Assembly (NCBI RefSeq): GCF_014084045.1
Contig: NZ_CP043732.1
Location: 62,001 to 126,000 of the forward strand
Length of the DNA: 64,000 nucleotides
Direction of reading: 5' to 3'
DNA from: Microbacterium esteraromaticum
Lineage (GTDB): Bacteria > Actinomycetota > Actinomycetes > Actinomycetales > Microbacteriaceae
Part shown: piece after piece, positions 1-8,729 of the stretch
Layout of the letters: each line of letters opens with the position of its first letter
How positions within the stretch are numbered: position 1 is the first letter of the stretch
Program-made: the position numbers and the translations under genes
The notes under the pieces: model-generated
What the model saw: only the letters and a program-made list of their open reading frames with translations
The model's database searches: none
Told to the model about the DNA's origin: nothing

Positions 1-663
1 GGACATGCCCTTCGGGGCGGATTCCGCGAGCACCGAGAAGACCTCGCGCAGCAGCGATACCGCGCGCGGCAGGATGAGCACGGCGATCAGCAGCGAGGCG
101 ATCGCATCGGCAGGCATCCACCCCGTGGTGACGATGACGACCGCCGCGACGATGACCATCGCGGAACCGATCAGATCGCCCATCACCTCGAGGTAGGCGC
201 CTCGCACGTTGATGCTGGTCTTCTGCGCGCGGCTGAGCACCCACATCGCGATCGCGTTGGCGATCATGCCGATGACCGCGACCGTGAGCATGAGAGGACC
301 CGCCACCTCGATCTCGCCCGGATCGATGAGCCGCTGGATGCCCTGCACCGCGACCACGACCATCAGCACGATGAGGATGATCGCGTTGATCAGGGCCCCG
401 AACACCTCTGCGCGCTGGTAGCCGAAGGTGCGCCGGTCGTCTGCGGGGCGCGCTGCCACCGCAGTGGCGATCAGGGCGATGACGAGAGCAGACGAGTCGG
501 TGAACATGTGCGCGGCATCGGCGAGCAGCGCCAGTGATCCCGAGAGGATCGCGCCGATCACCTGCACCACCATGACGGTGGCCGTGAGGGTCAGCGAGAT
601 CGCCAGCAGGCGCCGGTGGCCGGCGTCGCGGATCCCTCCTGGGGCGGGTGCGTGGTCGTGCAT
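1..663 (-). CDS. Cation diffusion facilitator metal exporter (CzcD-like), C-terminal end beyond the window
   Basis: The visible 221 residues are the N-terminal and membrane part of a cation diffusion facilitator, which exports Zn2+ or similar divalent metals from the cytoplasm against protons. It begins MHDHAPAPGG and has about six hydrophobic helices. The TM2 metal site is HMFTD (H52 and D56) and the family loop FGYQRAE is at 80-86. The TM5 site reads EVMGD (E159, D163), so a Glu stands where Zn-type members usually have His; this may alter metal choice. The C-terminal cytoplasmic domain lies past position 1. The ATG at 663 sits six bases after a TAGCCT -10 box, so the mRNA is probably leaderless. 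The family call is firm and the metal is not known. Confidence 0.93.
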   Translation of the reverse strand, partial: MHDHAPAPGGIRDAGHRRLLAISLTLTATVMVVQVIGAILSGSLALLADAAHMFTDSSALVIALIATAVAARPADDRRTFGYQRAEVFGALINAIILIVLMVVVAVQGIQRLIDPGEIEVAGPLMLTVAVIGMIANAIAMWVLSRAQKTSINVRGAYLEVMGDLIGSAMVIVAAVVIVTTGWMPADAIASLLIAVLILPRAVSLLREVFSVLAESAPKGMS

Positions 664-669
664 GACTCC

Positions 670-675
670 AGGCTA
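670..675 (-). promoter_or_regulatory. Leaderless -10 box of the CDF gene
   Basis: TAGCCT on the minus strand, six bases before the ATG at 663, fits the actinobacterial TANNNT -10 pattern with the start codon at or next to the transcription start. Confidence 0.6.
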
Positions 676-752
676 GGCCGGGTCATCACGGCCGAGGGCC
701 CTTTTCGCCTACTCGGGAACGGTAACGCTTCTCAATTGCGCGAGGCCCGGCG

Positions 753-1345
753 CTACAGAGCCGCGAGCAGCGGAATCAGCGCCTGGAAGGCCCGAGCGCG
801 ATGCGACATGGACTGCTTCTCGGCGTCGGTGAACTCGCCCACCGAGCGCTCCGACGTCGGGTCCTGCCCGTCGGGGATGAAGATGGGGTCGTATCCGAAC
901 CCGCCGGCGCCGGATGCCCGATGCGCCAGACGCCCCGGCCAGATGCCCTCGACGGTGCGCTCGGTGCCGTCGGCGGCGACCAGCGCGATGGTCGAGTGGA
1001 ACTGCGCTGTGCGATGCGGGTCGGCGACGTCGCGGAGCTGGTCGAGCAGCAGCTCGAGGTTGGCCGTGGCGTCCTTCTTCTGCCCAGCCCAGTACGCCGA
1101 GAACACACCCGGAGATCCGCCGAGCACGTCGACGCAGATGCCCGAGTCGTCGGCGAGCGCCGGCATGCCCGTGTGCGCGAACGCGGCGCGCGCCTTGATC
1201 AGCGCGTTCTGCGCGAAGGTCACGCCGTCCTCGACCGGCTCGGGCCCGTCGTATCCGATGACCTCGAGGTCTGGCCGAGTGGCCGCGACGATCTGCTGGA
1301 ACTCCGCGACCTTATGCGGGTTGTGCGTGGCGAGGACGACGCGCA

Positions 1346-1346
<1 letters not shown>
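753..1346 (-). CDS. rdgB: Non-canonical purine NTP pyrophosphatase (RdgB/HAM1)
   Basis: This 197-residue cytosolic enzyme hydrolyses dITP, XTP and related deaminated purine nucleotides to monophosphates, keeping them out of DNA and RNA. The N-terminal substrate loop ATHNPHKVAEF, the ADDSGICVDVLGG metal/active-site segment, and GFGYDPIF near residue 150 are all present, and the length is normal. The ATG at 1346 overlaps the rph stop codon (TGATG), so translation is coupled to rph. An in-frame GTG one codon earlier (1349) is possible but less likely. The rph-rdgB pairing is common in actinobacteria. Confidence 0.96.
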
Positions 1347-2083
<737 letters not shown>

Positions 2084-2124
2084 GGGGTCCTCTCGGATGC
2101 GGTTGGGCTGGGGCGCAGCCGGAT

Positions 2125-2952
2125 TCAGGGCTGCAGGTACGGCAGGTCGATCACGCCCGTCTGCACGAGCTGCACGTCTCGCACCTCGTGACCCATCAGG
2201 CGGTTGGCGAGTGCGGTGAAGTCCTCTGCGGAGGCGCCGGTCGCCTCGTACACGTAGCTGCCGACCGCGCCATGCGAGGCGAGCTGGTCGTGCTTGACGA
2301 GCTGACGGTAGACGTCGGCCGCGGTCTCGTCGTCGCTCGAGACGAGCGAGACGCCCTGCCCCATCACGTAGCTGATCGCGCCGCGCAGGAAGGGGTAGTG
2401 GGTGCACCCGAGAACGAGGGTGTCGACCTCGGCCTCGCGCAGCGGCGCGAGGTATTCCTCGGCCACGGCCAGCACCTCCGGCGTGCCCGTTATGCCGGCC
2501 TCGACGAACTCCACGAAACGCGGGCACGCCGCGGTGAACACCCGCAGGCGCTCGTTCACCTCGAGCATGTCCTGATAGGCGCGTGATCCGATGGTGCCGA
2601 CCGTGCCGATCACACCCACGCGCCCGTTGCGCGTCGTCGAGACCGCGCGGCGCACAGCCGGCCCGATCACCTCGACGACGGGGACGTCGTACCGTTCGCG
2701 TGCGTCGCGCAGCACGGCGGCGGATGCCGTGTTGCAGGCGATCACGAGCATCTTGACGCCCTGGTCGACGAGCGTGTCGAGCACCTCGATGCTGTACCGT
2801 CTGACGTCGGCGATCGGCTTCGGCCCGTACGGCGAGTGCGCGGTGTCGCCGACGTACACCAGCGACTCCTGCGGCAGCTGCGCCCGGATCGCGCGCGCCA
2901 CGGTGAGTCCGCCCACACCGGAGTCGAAGATGCCGATGGGCGCGTCGTTCAT
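2125..2952 (-). CDS. murI: Glutamate racemase
   Basis: This enzyme converts L- to D-glutamate for peptidoglycan stem peptides. The 275-residue protein has the N-terminal [10 protein letters not shown] segment, the first catalytic Cys in ACNTAS (C73) and the second in GCTHYP (C183), with GDTAHSPYG near 36-44. The ATG at 2952 gives the conventional N-terminus [12 protein letters not shown]; a TTG at 2961 directly after the upstream stop is an alternative. It follows the disrupted murQ by 11 bases, so racemase, MurNAc-6-P etherase and NagZ genes form one cell-wall block. Confidence 0.96.
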   Translation of the reverse strand: MNDAPIGIFDSGVGGLTVARAIRAQLPQESLVYVGDTAHSPYGPKPIADVRRYSIEVLDTLVDQGVKMLVIACNTASAAVLRDARERYDVPVVEVIGPAVRRAVSTTRNGRVGVIGTVGTIGSRAYQDMLEVNERLRVFTAACPRFVEFVEAGITGTPEVLAVAEEYLAPLREAEVDTLVLGCTHYPFLRGAISYVMGQGVSLVSSDDETAADVYRQLVKHDQLASHGAVGSYVYEATGASAEDFTALANRLMGHEVRDVQLVQTGVIDLPYLQP

Positions 2953-2963
2953 GATGCCCAAGC

Positions 2964-3900
2964 CTACTCGGCAGTGCGGTCGCCTCGGGTCACGGCGAGC
3001 GCCCGGCGCAGATTACCCCCTGAGCTCTCGAGCGCGGCGCGGGCGGTGGCGACGTCTACCCCTGTCTCGACGAGGACGATCGCGAGCTTGACCGACCCCT
3101 CTGCGGCGGCGAGCGCCTCGGTCGCCTGATCGGGCGTGCAGCCGGTCGCGTGCATGACGGTGCGCTCGGCGCGCGCCCGCAGCTTCTCATTGGTCGACTG
3201 CACGTCGACCAATGAGGTTGCCGTACACCTTGCCCGACTGCACCATCGCGACGGTCGAGATCGCGTTGAGCACGAGCTTCTGTGCGGTGCCTGCCTTGAG
3301 CCGGGTGGATCCTGCGACGACCTCGGGCCCGACGACGACCTCGATCGCGACATCGACGCCGTGCGAGATCTCGGAGTCGCGATTGCACGCGAGGCTCACG
3401 GTGAAGGCGCCCCGATCGCGTGCGGTGCGCAGCGCGCCGGCGACGTAGGGAGTGCGACCGGATGCCGAGATGCCGATGATCGCGTCATCCGGTCCGAGCT
3501 CGCTCGCAGCGACCGCGCCCGCCTCCGGGTCGTCCTCCGCGTTCTCGACGGCGTTGCGCAGCGCGTGCTCGCCCCCGGCGAGCACGCCGACCACGAGCGA
3601 GGGGTCGGTGCCGAAGGTGGGCGGGATCTCACTGGCATCCAGCACGCCCATCCGACCCGCTGTACCGGCTCCGATGTACACGAGCCGGCCGCCGCGGTGC
3701 AGCCGGGCGACGATCCCGTCGATCGCACGCGCGATGCTCTCGCGCTCCGCCGCGACGGCCTGCGCGGCGACGATCCCCTGCTCGGTCATGAGCGCGACCT
3801 GGTCGAGGGTGCTCAGCAGATCGAGGTCGGCGAACGCCGGGTCGACTCGCTCCGTCGACAGGGTCTCAAGGGTGGAGCGCAGCTCTTCGCGGTCTGACAT
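2964..3900 (-). pseudogene. murQ: N-acetylmuramic acid 6-phosphate etherase, interrupted by a +1 frameshift
   Basis: MurQ cleaves the lactyl ether of MurNAc-6-phosphate to give GlcNAc-6-phosphate during wall recycling. The first frame starts at ATG 3900 behind AAGGAAG and carries the SIS domain: IGAGTAGRMGVLDAS then EIPPTFG with the catalytic Glu (E91), and ISASGRTPYVAGAL. After GKVYGNLI it runs into GRRAVDQ and stops at 3187. The remaining family C-terminus (DVQSTNEKLRARAE, then [10 protein letters not shown]) continues in another frame to TAG at 2964. Deleting one A of the AA at 3211-3212 restores NLMVDVQSTNEK and a normal 311-residue enzyme. The extra base completes a perfect inverted repeat (3186-3216). 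It could be a real lesion or an assembly error. Confidence 0.88.
3186..3216. repeat. Perfect 13-bp inverted repeat at the murQ frameshift
   Basis: Arms 3186-3198 (ctcattggtcgac) and 3204-3216 (gtcgaccaatgag) are exact reverse complements around a five-base loop, tgcac. Without the surplus A/T pair at 3211-3212 the arms would match only imperfectly. The frameshift therefore falls exactly on the base that perfects the hairpin. Confidence 0.97.
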
Positions 3901-3943
3901 GTCGGTTCTTCCTTCGGCGTGACGGCGGGATGGTCGAGGGTGC

Positions 3944-5404
3944 TCAGTTTCGCAGCAGTGCGCGCCGAGCGGCCCGGGCGGCGAGCAGGCTCGCGGCCGG
4001 TGACGAGACGACCGCTCCGGCGGCATCGGCGGGAAGCCCGACGTTCACCGCGACGATGGCGGGGGCGGTGGCGCGGATGTCATCGAGCGCCGCCCGCTGC
4101 GGGGAACCAGGGTCGACGCGGTCGACGAGCACGATGCTCTGCCCGTCGGCGGCGCGCCGTGCGGCCGCGTCCACCCCGACGCCGGATGCCGCGTCGAGAC
4201 GGATGATCTCGCCGCCGGCGGCCAGAGCGAGCGCGACATGCGACGCCGCGCTGTCGACGGCGAGGCTCGACGCGCGTCGCAGATCGATCACGGTGGTCGG
4301 CTCGTCGGCGAACGCCGGGAGGTCTCCCTGCACCCGTACCGCCCTGTCGGCGATGGCCTCCGCGTCGAAGGGCGCATCCGTGCCCGCAGAGCGCCGGCGC
4401 ACGGCACCCGCCATGCGAGCGACGCGGCGGGCTGCGTCCTCCACCCGCTCCAGGGCGAGCTCACCGCTGCGGATGGCAGCCACGATCGCGTCGCGTGCGA
4501 CCAGGTAGTCGCGCTCGTCCTGATCCGGCAGCATCGCCGCACCCGGGTTCGTGGGGTTGCCGATGCACAGCAGGTCGGCTCCTGCGGCGAGGGCGCGCAC
4601 AGCGCCTCCGCCGATGCCGAACAGCTCTCGGACCGCTGCCATGTCGAGAGCGTCGGTGACGATCACGCCGTCGAAGCCGTCGGCGCGCAGACGGCTCAGC
4701 ACGTCGGGATTCAGCGTGGCCGGCAGGTCGCCCCAGTGCGGCGCGCAGATGTGCGCGGTCATGATCGAGAGTACGCCGGCACGGATGGCCGCGGTGAACG
4801 GCGGCAGGTGCTGCTCCTCGATCTCGTCCTGTGTGAGGGTGAGCGCGGGGAGGTCGTGGTGCGAGTCCGTGTGCGTGTCGCCGTGGCCGGGATAATGCTT
4901 GGCGCAGGCCGCGACACCCGCGCGCTGGATGCCGCGCACCGCCGCGGCCGTGTGACGCGAGACGAGGTCGGTGCTGTCACCGAAGGCGCGCACGCCGATC
5001 ACCGGGTTGCGCGGGTCGGTGTTCACATCCGCCACGGGGCCGATCACCACGTCGGCGCCGATGCGGTCGACACGGCGGCCGATCTCGTACCCGGTCGCCT
5101 CGGTGGCATCCACATCGTCCACGACGCCCAGCTGCGCAGCGCCGGGAACCGTCGATCCCGTGCCGGTCTCGAGCCGGGTGACGCTGCCGCCCTCCTCGTC
5201 GATGCCGATCATCGCGAGCGGCGCGCGCCGGTGGATCTCCGCGCTCAGCGCCGCCGTGTCGCCGTCGAGGTTCTGCGCGAAGTAGACGACCCCTGCCAGC
5301 CCGTCGTCGAGAGCGGAGCCGAGCCACGACGGCACCTCGGATCCGAGGAAGCCGGGCCACAGCACGCCGTTCACGAGTCGGGTCAGCTCATCGCCCTGGG
5401 GCAT
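3944..5404 (-). CDS. nagZ: Glycoside hydrolase family 3 beta-N-acetylhexosaminidase (NagZ-like)
   Basis: This 486-residue GH3 enzyme removes GlcNAc from muropeptide fragments. Residues 69-73 give IDEEGG. KHYPGHGDTHTDSHHDLP at 169-186 contains the Lys-His substrate pair and the Asp180/His182 acid-base dyad typical of NagZ. VTDALDM at 250-256 supplies the nucleophile D252. Residues from about 330 onward form a C-terminal extension beyond the minimal enzyme. No signal peptide is seen at the chosen start, suggesting a cytoplasmic location. ATG 5404 has GGAGGA seven bases before it; an earlier in-frame ATG at 5419 lies upstream of that site. It precedes murQ by 43 bases and is divergent from pncB. 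Confidence 0.93.
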   Translation of the reverse strand: MPQGDELTRLVNGVLWPGFLGSEVPSWLGSALDDGLAGVVYFAQNLDGDTAALSAEIHRRAPLAMIGIDEEGGSVTRLETGTGSTVPGAAQLGVVDDVDATEATGYEIGRRVDRIGADVVIGPVADVNTDPRNPVIGVRAFGDSTDLVSRHTAAAVRGIQRAGVAACAKHYPGHGDTHTDSHHDLPALTLTQDEIEEQHLPPFTAAIRAGVLSIMTAHICAPHWGDLPATLNPDVLSRLRADGFDGVIVTDALDMAAVRELFGIGGGAVRALAAGADLLCIGNPTNPGAAMLPDQDERDYLVARDAIVAAIRSGELALERVEDAARRVARMAGAVRRRSAGTDAPFDAEAIADRAVRVQGDLPAFADEPTTVIDLRRASSLAVDSAASHVALALAAGGEIIRLDAASGVGVDAAARRAADGQSIVLVDRVDPGSPQRAALDDIRATAPAIVAVNVGLPADAAGAVVSSPAASLLAARAARRALLRN

Positions 5405-5454
5405 GCGGGAATCCTCCATGATCGGGTCGGTGCGGGGTTCGGCTCCGCTGATCA

Positions 5455-5480
5455 GTATCCCGGATACGGCGCCTGGATAC
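5455..5480. promoter_or_regulatory. GGATAC repeats in the nagZ-pncB divergent promoter region
   Basis: GTATCC-C-GGATAC is a perfect 13-base palindrome at 5455-5467, and a third GGATAC follows at 5475-5480, thirteen bases downstream. The last copy runs into the pncB -10 box. The arrangement looks like an operator for a dimeric regulator, but the regulator is unknown. Confidence 0.4.
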
Positions 5481-5483
5481 ACT
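5478..5483 (+). promoter_or_regulatory. Leaderless -10 box of pncB
   Basis: TACACT lies six bases before the pncB ATG at 5490, with no ribosome binding site between. This matches the leaderless pattern seen at many genes in this window. Confidence 0.6.
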
Positions 5484-5489
5484 GGCCGG

Positions 5490-6809
5490 ATGAGCTCCGC
5501 GTTCCTCACCGACCGCTACGAACTGACGATGCTCGCCGCGTCGCTGCGCGACGGCACCGCCGCCAGGCCGAGCGTGTTCGAGCTGTTCTCACGACGCCTC
5601 TCCGGCGGTCGACGGTTCGGCGTCGTCGCCGGCACCGGGCGCCTGCTGACGCTGCTGCGCGACTTCCGCTTCGGCGAAGACGAGCTGCGGTATCTGCGCG
5701 ACCACGAGGTGGTGGATGCCGCGGCCGTGGCGTATCTCGAGAACTACCGCTTCACGGGAACGATCCGCGGCTACCGCGAGGGCGAGCTGTACTTCCCTGG
5801 CTCCCCCATCCTCACCGTCGAGGGCACCTTCGCCGACGCCGTCGTGCTCGAGACCCTCGCGCTGAGCGTGATGAACCACGACTCCGCCGTGGCAACCGCC
5901 GCCTCCAGGATGAGCATCGCAGCGGGTGAGCGCCCTCTCGCCGAGATGGGGTCGCGTCGTGCCGCCGAGCAGTCGGCGGTGTCCGCCGCACGCGCCGCAT
6001 ACATCGCGGGGTTCGGGTCGACGAGCAACCTCGAGGCAGGTCGGCAGTGGGGCATTCCCACGATGGGCACCGCCGCGCACTCGTGGACCCTGCTGCATGA
6101 CAGCGAGGAGGACGCGTTCCGCTCGCAGATCGAGAGCCTGGGCACGGGGACGACGCTTCTCGTCGACACCTACGACATCGAGAAGGGTGTCGAGACCGCG
6201 ATCCGCGTGGCGGGCACCGGCCTGGGCGGCGTGCGTCTCGACTCGGGCGACCTGCCGCTGGTGGCAGCCGCGGTGCGTCAGCAGCTGGACGAGCTGGGCG
6301 CCACCGAGACGAAGATCACCGTGACCAGTGACCTCGACGAGTACGCGATCGCCGCGCTGGCGGCCTCCCCCGTCGACTTCTACGGGGTCGGCACCTCGGT
6401 GGTCACGGGATCGGGCTACCCGACCGCGAGCATGGTCTACAAGCTCGTCGCCAGGCAGGATGCGGCCGGCGGCTGGGTCGCCGTGGCGAAGGCCTCCACC
6501 GACAAGGGGTCGAAGGGCGGGCGCAAGGCGGCCTTCCGCACCCTTGAAAGCGGCGTCGCAGTAGCCGAGACGGTGTCTGTGGCCGACGGCTTCGAGCAGG
6601 TAGACACTCCCGCCGAGCATCCGGATGCCCGCGCACTGCAGGTCGTGCTCGTCGACGGAGGGGAGATCGACGCCTCGTTCGAGGGCGCCGCAGGCACGGC
6701 ATCCGCTCGCGAGCACCACCTGCGCGTGCGCGAGGAGCTGCCGGTGCGCGCACTGGCACTCAGCAAGTCGGATCCTGCGATCCCCACGCTCTTCGTCGAC
6801 GCGCTCTAG
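5490..6809 (+). CDS. pncB: Nicotinate phosphoribosyltransferase
   Basis: This enzyme joins nicotinate to PRPP to make nicotinate mononucleotide in the NAD salvage (Preiss-Handler) route. The 439-residue protein starts MSSAFLTDRYELTMLAA, a family hallmark. The autophosphorylated histidine is in GTAAHSW (H197). RLDSGDLP near 250 and YGVGTSVVTGSGYPTASMVY are phosphate/PRPP-binding segments. The frame is open further upstream, but ATG 5490 matches the family N-terminus and has a TACACT box six bases before it. It is transcribed divergently from nagZ. Confidence 0.96.
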   Translation: MSSAFLTDRYELTMLAASLRDGTAARPSVFELFSRRLSGGRRFGVVAGTGRLLTLLRDFRFGEDELRYLRDHEVVDAAAVAYLENYRFTGTIRGYREGELYFPGSPILTVEGTFADAVVLETLALSVMNHDSAVATAASRMSIAAGERPLAEMGSRRAAEQSAVSAARAAYIAGFGSTSNLEAGRQWGIPTMGTAAHSWTLLHDSEEDAFRSQIESLGTGTTLLVDTYDIEKGVETAIRVAGTGLGGVRLDSGDLPLVAAAVRQQLDELGATETKITVTSDLDEYAIAALAASPVDFYGVGTSVVTGSGYPTASMVYKLVARQDAAGGWVAVAKASTDKGSKGGRKAAFRTLESGVAVAETVSVADGFEQVDTPAEHPDARALQVVLVDGGEIDASFEGAAGTASAREHHLRVREELPVRALALSKSDPAIPTLFVDAL

Positions 6810-6837
6810 CGGCCGTTCCTGAGCGCCCTTCGTCGCC

Positions 6838-7104
6838 TCAGGCGACCATGCTCTCGTAGATCTCCTTGCAGGTCGGGCAGATCGGGAACTTCTCCGGGTC
6901 GCGACCCGGGGTCCACTTCTTGCCGCAGAGGGCGCGCACCGGCTTGCCGGTGATCGCCGACTCGAGGATCTTGTCCTTCTTCACGTAATGAGAGAAGCGC
7001 TCGTGGTCGCCGGGCTCGAGATGCTCCTCGCGGAGGAGTTCTTCGAGCTCGCGATCAAGTGTTGCCACGCCACCCTGATCGGGGCTGTCCAGCGGAGTAC
7101 TCAT
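6838..7104 (-). CDS. DUF3039 zinc-ribbon protein
   Basis: This 88-residue cytosolic protein belongs to the actinobacterial DUF3039 family, whose function is not established. A charged helical N-terminal half (LDRELEELLREEHLE) is followed by a four-residue-type zinc site, ALCGKKW and ICPTCKEIY. Only one Cys precedes the CxxC pair, so the fourth ligand may be a His from DHERFSHY. ATG 7104 lies six bases after TAGAAT, suggesting a leaderless mRNA. It is convergent with pncB and separately transcribed from the ABC exporter downstream of it. Confidence 0.88.
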   Translation of the reverse strand: MSTPLDSPDQGGVATLDRELEELLREEHLEPGDHERFSHYVKKDKILESAITGKPVRALCGKKWTPGRDPEKFPICPTCKEIYESMVA

Positions 7105-7110
7105 GCCGAG

Positions 7111-7116
7111 ATTCTA
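7111..7116 (-). promoter_or_regulatory. Leaderless -10 box of the DUF3039 gene
   Basis: TAGAAT on the minus strand lies six bases before ATG 7104. Confidence 0.6.
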
Positions 7117-7163
7117 GCCGCCGCCCCGCCTGTGCGGACCGGTTCCTCGTCGAGCGCACCCGA

Positions 7164-8729
7164 TCAGGTGGTCTCGACGAACTCCATCAGTCGCTCGCCG
7201 CTGCGCTCGAACATGGCTGCGCCGATGGCGGCGCCGCCGACCAGCACGAGGACCCCGGTGATCACGCCCAGCCAGAACGTCGTCGGCGCATGCTGGTCTC
7301 CCTCTATGAGCGTCATCGAGAAGAGCCAGATGGTCGGCGCACTCGCGACCAGTGCGCCGACGAAGGTGAGCGCGGCGCCGTAAGAGCCGTGCGCCGACGA
7401 GCGCTGAGGCTGCTGGAACGGGCTGTCACCGGGTCGCGATACGGCGTACGGGGCGAGGACCGATGCGATGCTCGACATGCCGAGCCCGGAGAGCAGCAGA
7501 GCGGTCGTGACGCCGATCAGCGGCAGCATCAGATGCCAGTCCGCGATGACCGCGAGGGTCACCGAGATGCCGATCGCGAGCACGGGCAGCGCGACGATCA
7601 GCACGGGAACGAGCCTGCCGAATCGGTCGGGCAGTCCGCGGACGCCGCTGGCGATGTGCATCCACAGCGCGGTGGAGTCGTACGCCACGTCGTTGTGCGG
7701 CAGCCAGCCGAAGAACAGCGCCATGAGGGGGACGGGCACGAGGGCCGCGATCCACAGCGGGACTCCGGCGACGAGCAGCGGCAGAACGGTCAGCACGCCG
7801 GCGATGGGCACGACGAGCATGTTGACGATGTAGCGCCGGTCGCGCAGCCAGTACACGAGGCTGCGCGCCGCGATCGCGCCGAACGCGTTCGCGGGCAGCG
7901 AGCCGAACCAGCCGAGACCCGAGCGCTCACGCGTCGCGTAGGGGCGCTCGGACGCGGTGAGCAGCCGTCTGACGAGGATGTTCCAGAGCAGCAGCATCCC
8001 GCCGATCGTGGCGACCGCGACCACCCCGCTTGCCCAGGCCGCCCTCGTCTCGCCCGCCGCGACGTGGAAGAGGAACGCCTGCGGTGCTGCGAGCGGAGAG
8101 AACCCGACGATGCTCGTCGCGGTCTGCACGGCCGGTGGGACCTGGCCGTCCCAGCGCAGCGAGGCGAAGTAGGCGGCAACGGGGAAGGCGATCACGATGA
8201 CCGGCAGCGCGAAGAGCACGGTGAGCTCACGCGAACGGCGCTCGGGCAGCAGGATCGCGCTGATCGCCATTCCTATGCGGGCGGCGAGTGCGATGGAGAG
8301 GACACCGATCACGCCGAAGAGCACGGCGGTCGGCCAGGGCACTCCGGCCCGAGCGACGACGACCACCACGCACGACATCACGGCGATCAGCGCGAGGCTG
8401 GGCACGCTGATCAGCGATGCCACCGCGAGGATCCACCCGAGCCGGCGTTCGTCGATGCCGAACGGCCAGAAGCGACGGGGATCGAGCTGATCCGGCGTGC
8501 CTGTCAGCATCGGGCCGATGAAGAACGCCAGCATCAGCGCGGCGGCGCCGAGCACGATCACCGTCTCGGCGGTCGGCAGCGGCGCCTCGCCCAGGCCGAG
8601 CACCGCGACGCAGACGGCCACGGTCGCGGCGGCGGATGCCAGCAGCGCGACCCCGGCGCGGATCGCGTGCTCTCCGCGCAGCGCGCCGACCAGCAGGGCA
8701 ACCCTCAGTCGGAGAACGTGTGCAGCCAC
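7164..8729 (-). CDS. ABC-2-like multispan permease of an exporter
   Basis: This 521-residue integral membrane protein has about twelve hydrophobic segments and few charged loops. It overlaps the 3' end of an ABC ATPase gene by 25 bases, so it is the membrane half of that transporter. GTG 8729 is chosen because GGAGGG sits seven bases upstream within the ATPase gene. Charged loops such as LLPERRSREL, RRLLTASERPYATRERS and SVRGLPDRFGRL alternate with helices, consistent with two fused six-helix halves. I recognise no substrate signature. Confidence 0.82.
   Translation of the reverse strand: MAAHVLRLRVALLVGALRGEHAIRAGVALLASAAATVAVCVAVLGLGEAPLPTAETVIVLGAAALMLAFFIGPMLTGTPDQLDPRRFWPFGIDERRLGWILAVASLISVPSLALIAVMSCVVVVVARAGVPWPTAVLFGVIGVLSIALAARIGMAISAILLPERRSRELTVLFALPVIVIAFPVAAYFASLRWDGQVPPAVQTATSIVGFSPLAAPQAFLFHVAAGETRAAWASGVVAVATIGGMLLLWNILVRRLLTASERPYATRERSGLGWFGSLPANAFGAIAARSLVYWLRDRRYIVNMLVVPIAGVLTVLPLLVAGVPLWIAALVPVPLMALFFGWLPHNDVAYDSTALWMHIASGVRGLPDRFGRLVPVLIVALPVLAIGISVTLAVIADWHLMLPLIGVTTALLLSGLGMSSIASVLAPYAVSRPGDSPFQQPQRSSAHGSYGAALTFVGALVASAPTIWLFSMTLIEGDQHAPTTFWLGVITGVLVLVGGAAIGAAMFERSGERLMEFVETT

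Noticed and set aside
6811..6840. Possible terminator between pncB and the DUF3039 gene (cctgag/ctcagg)
   Set aside because: Only six pairs with a long loop, and the second arm overlaps the DUF3039 stop codon.
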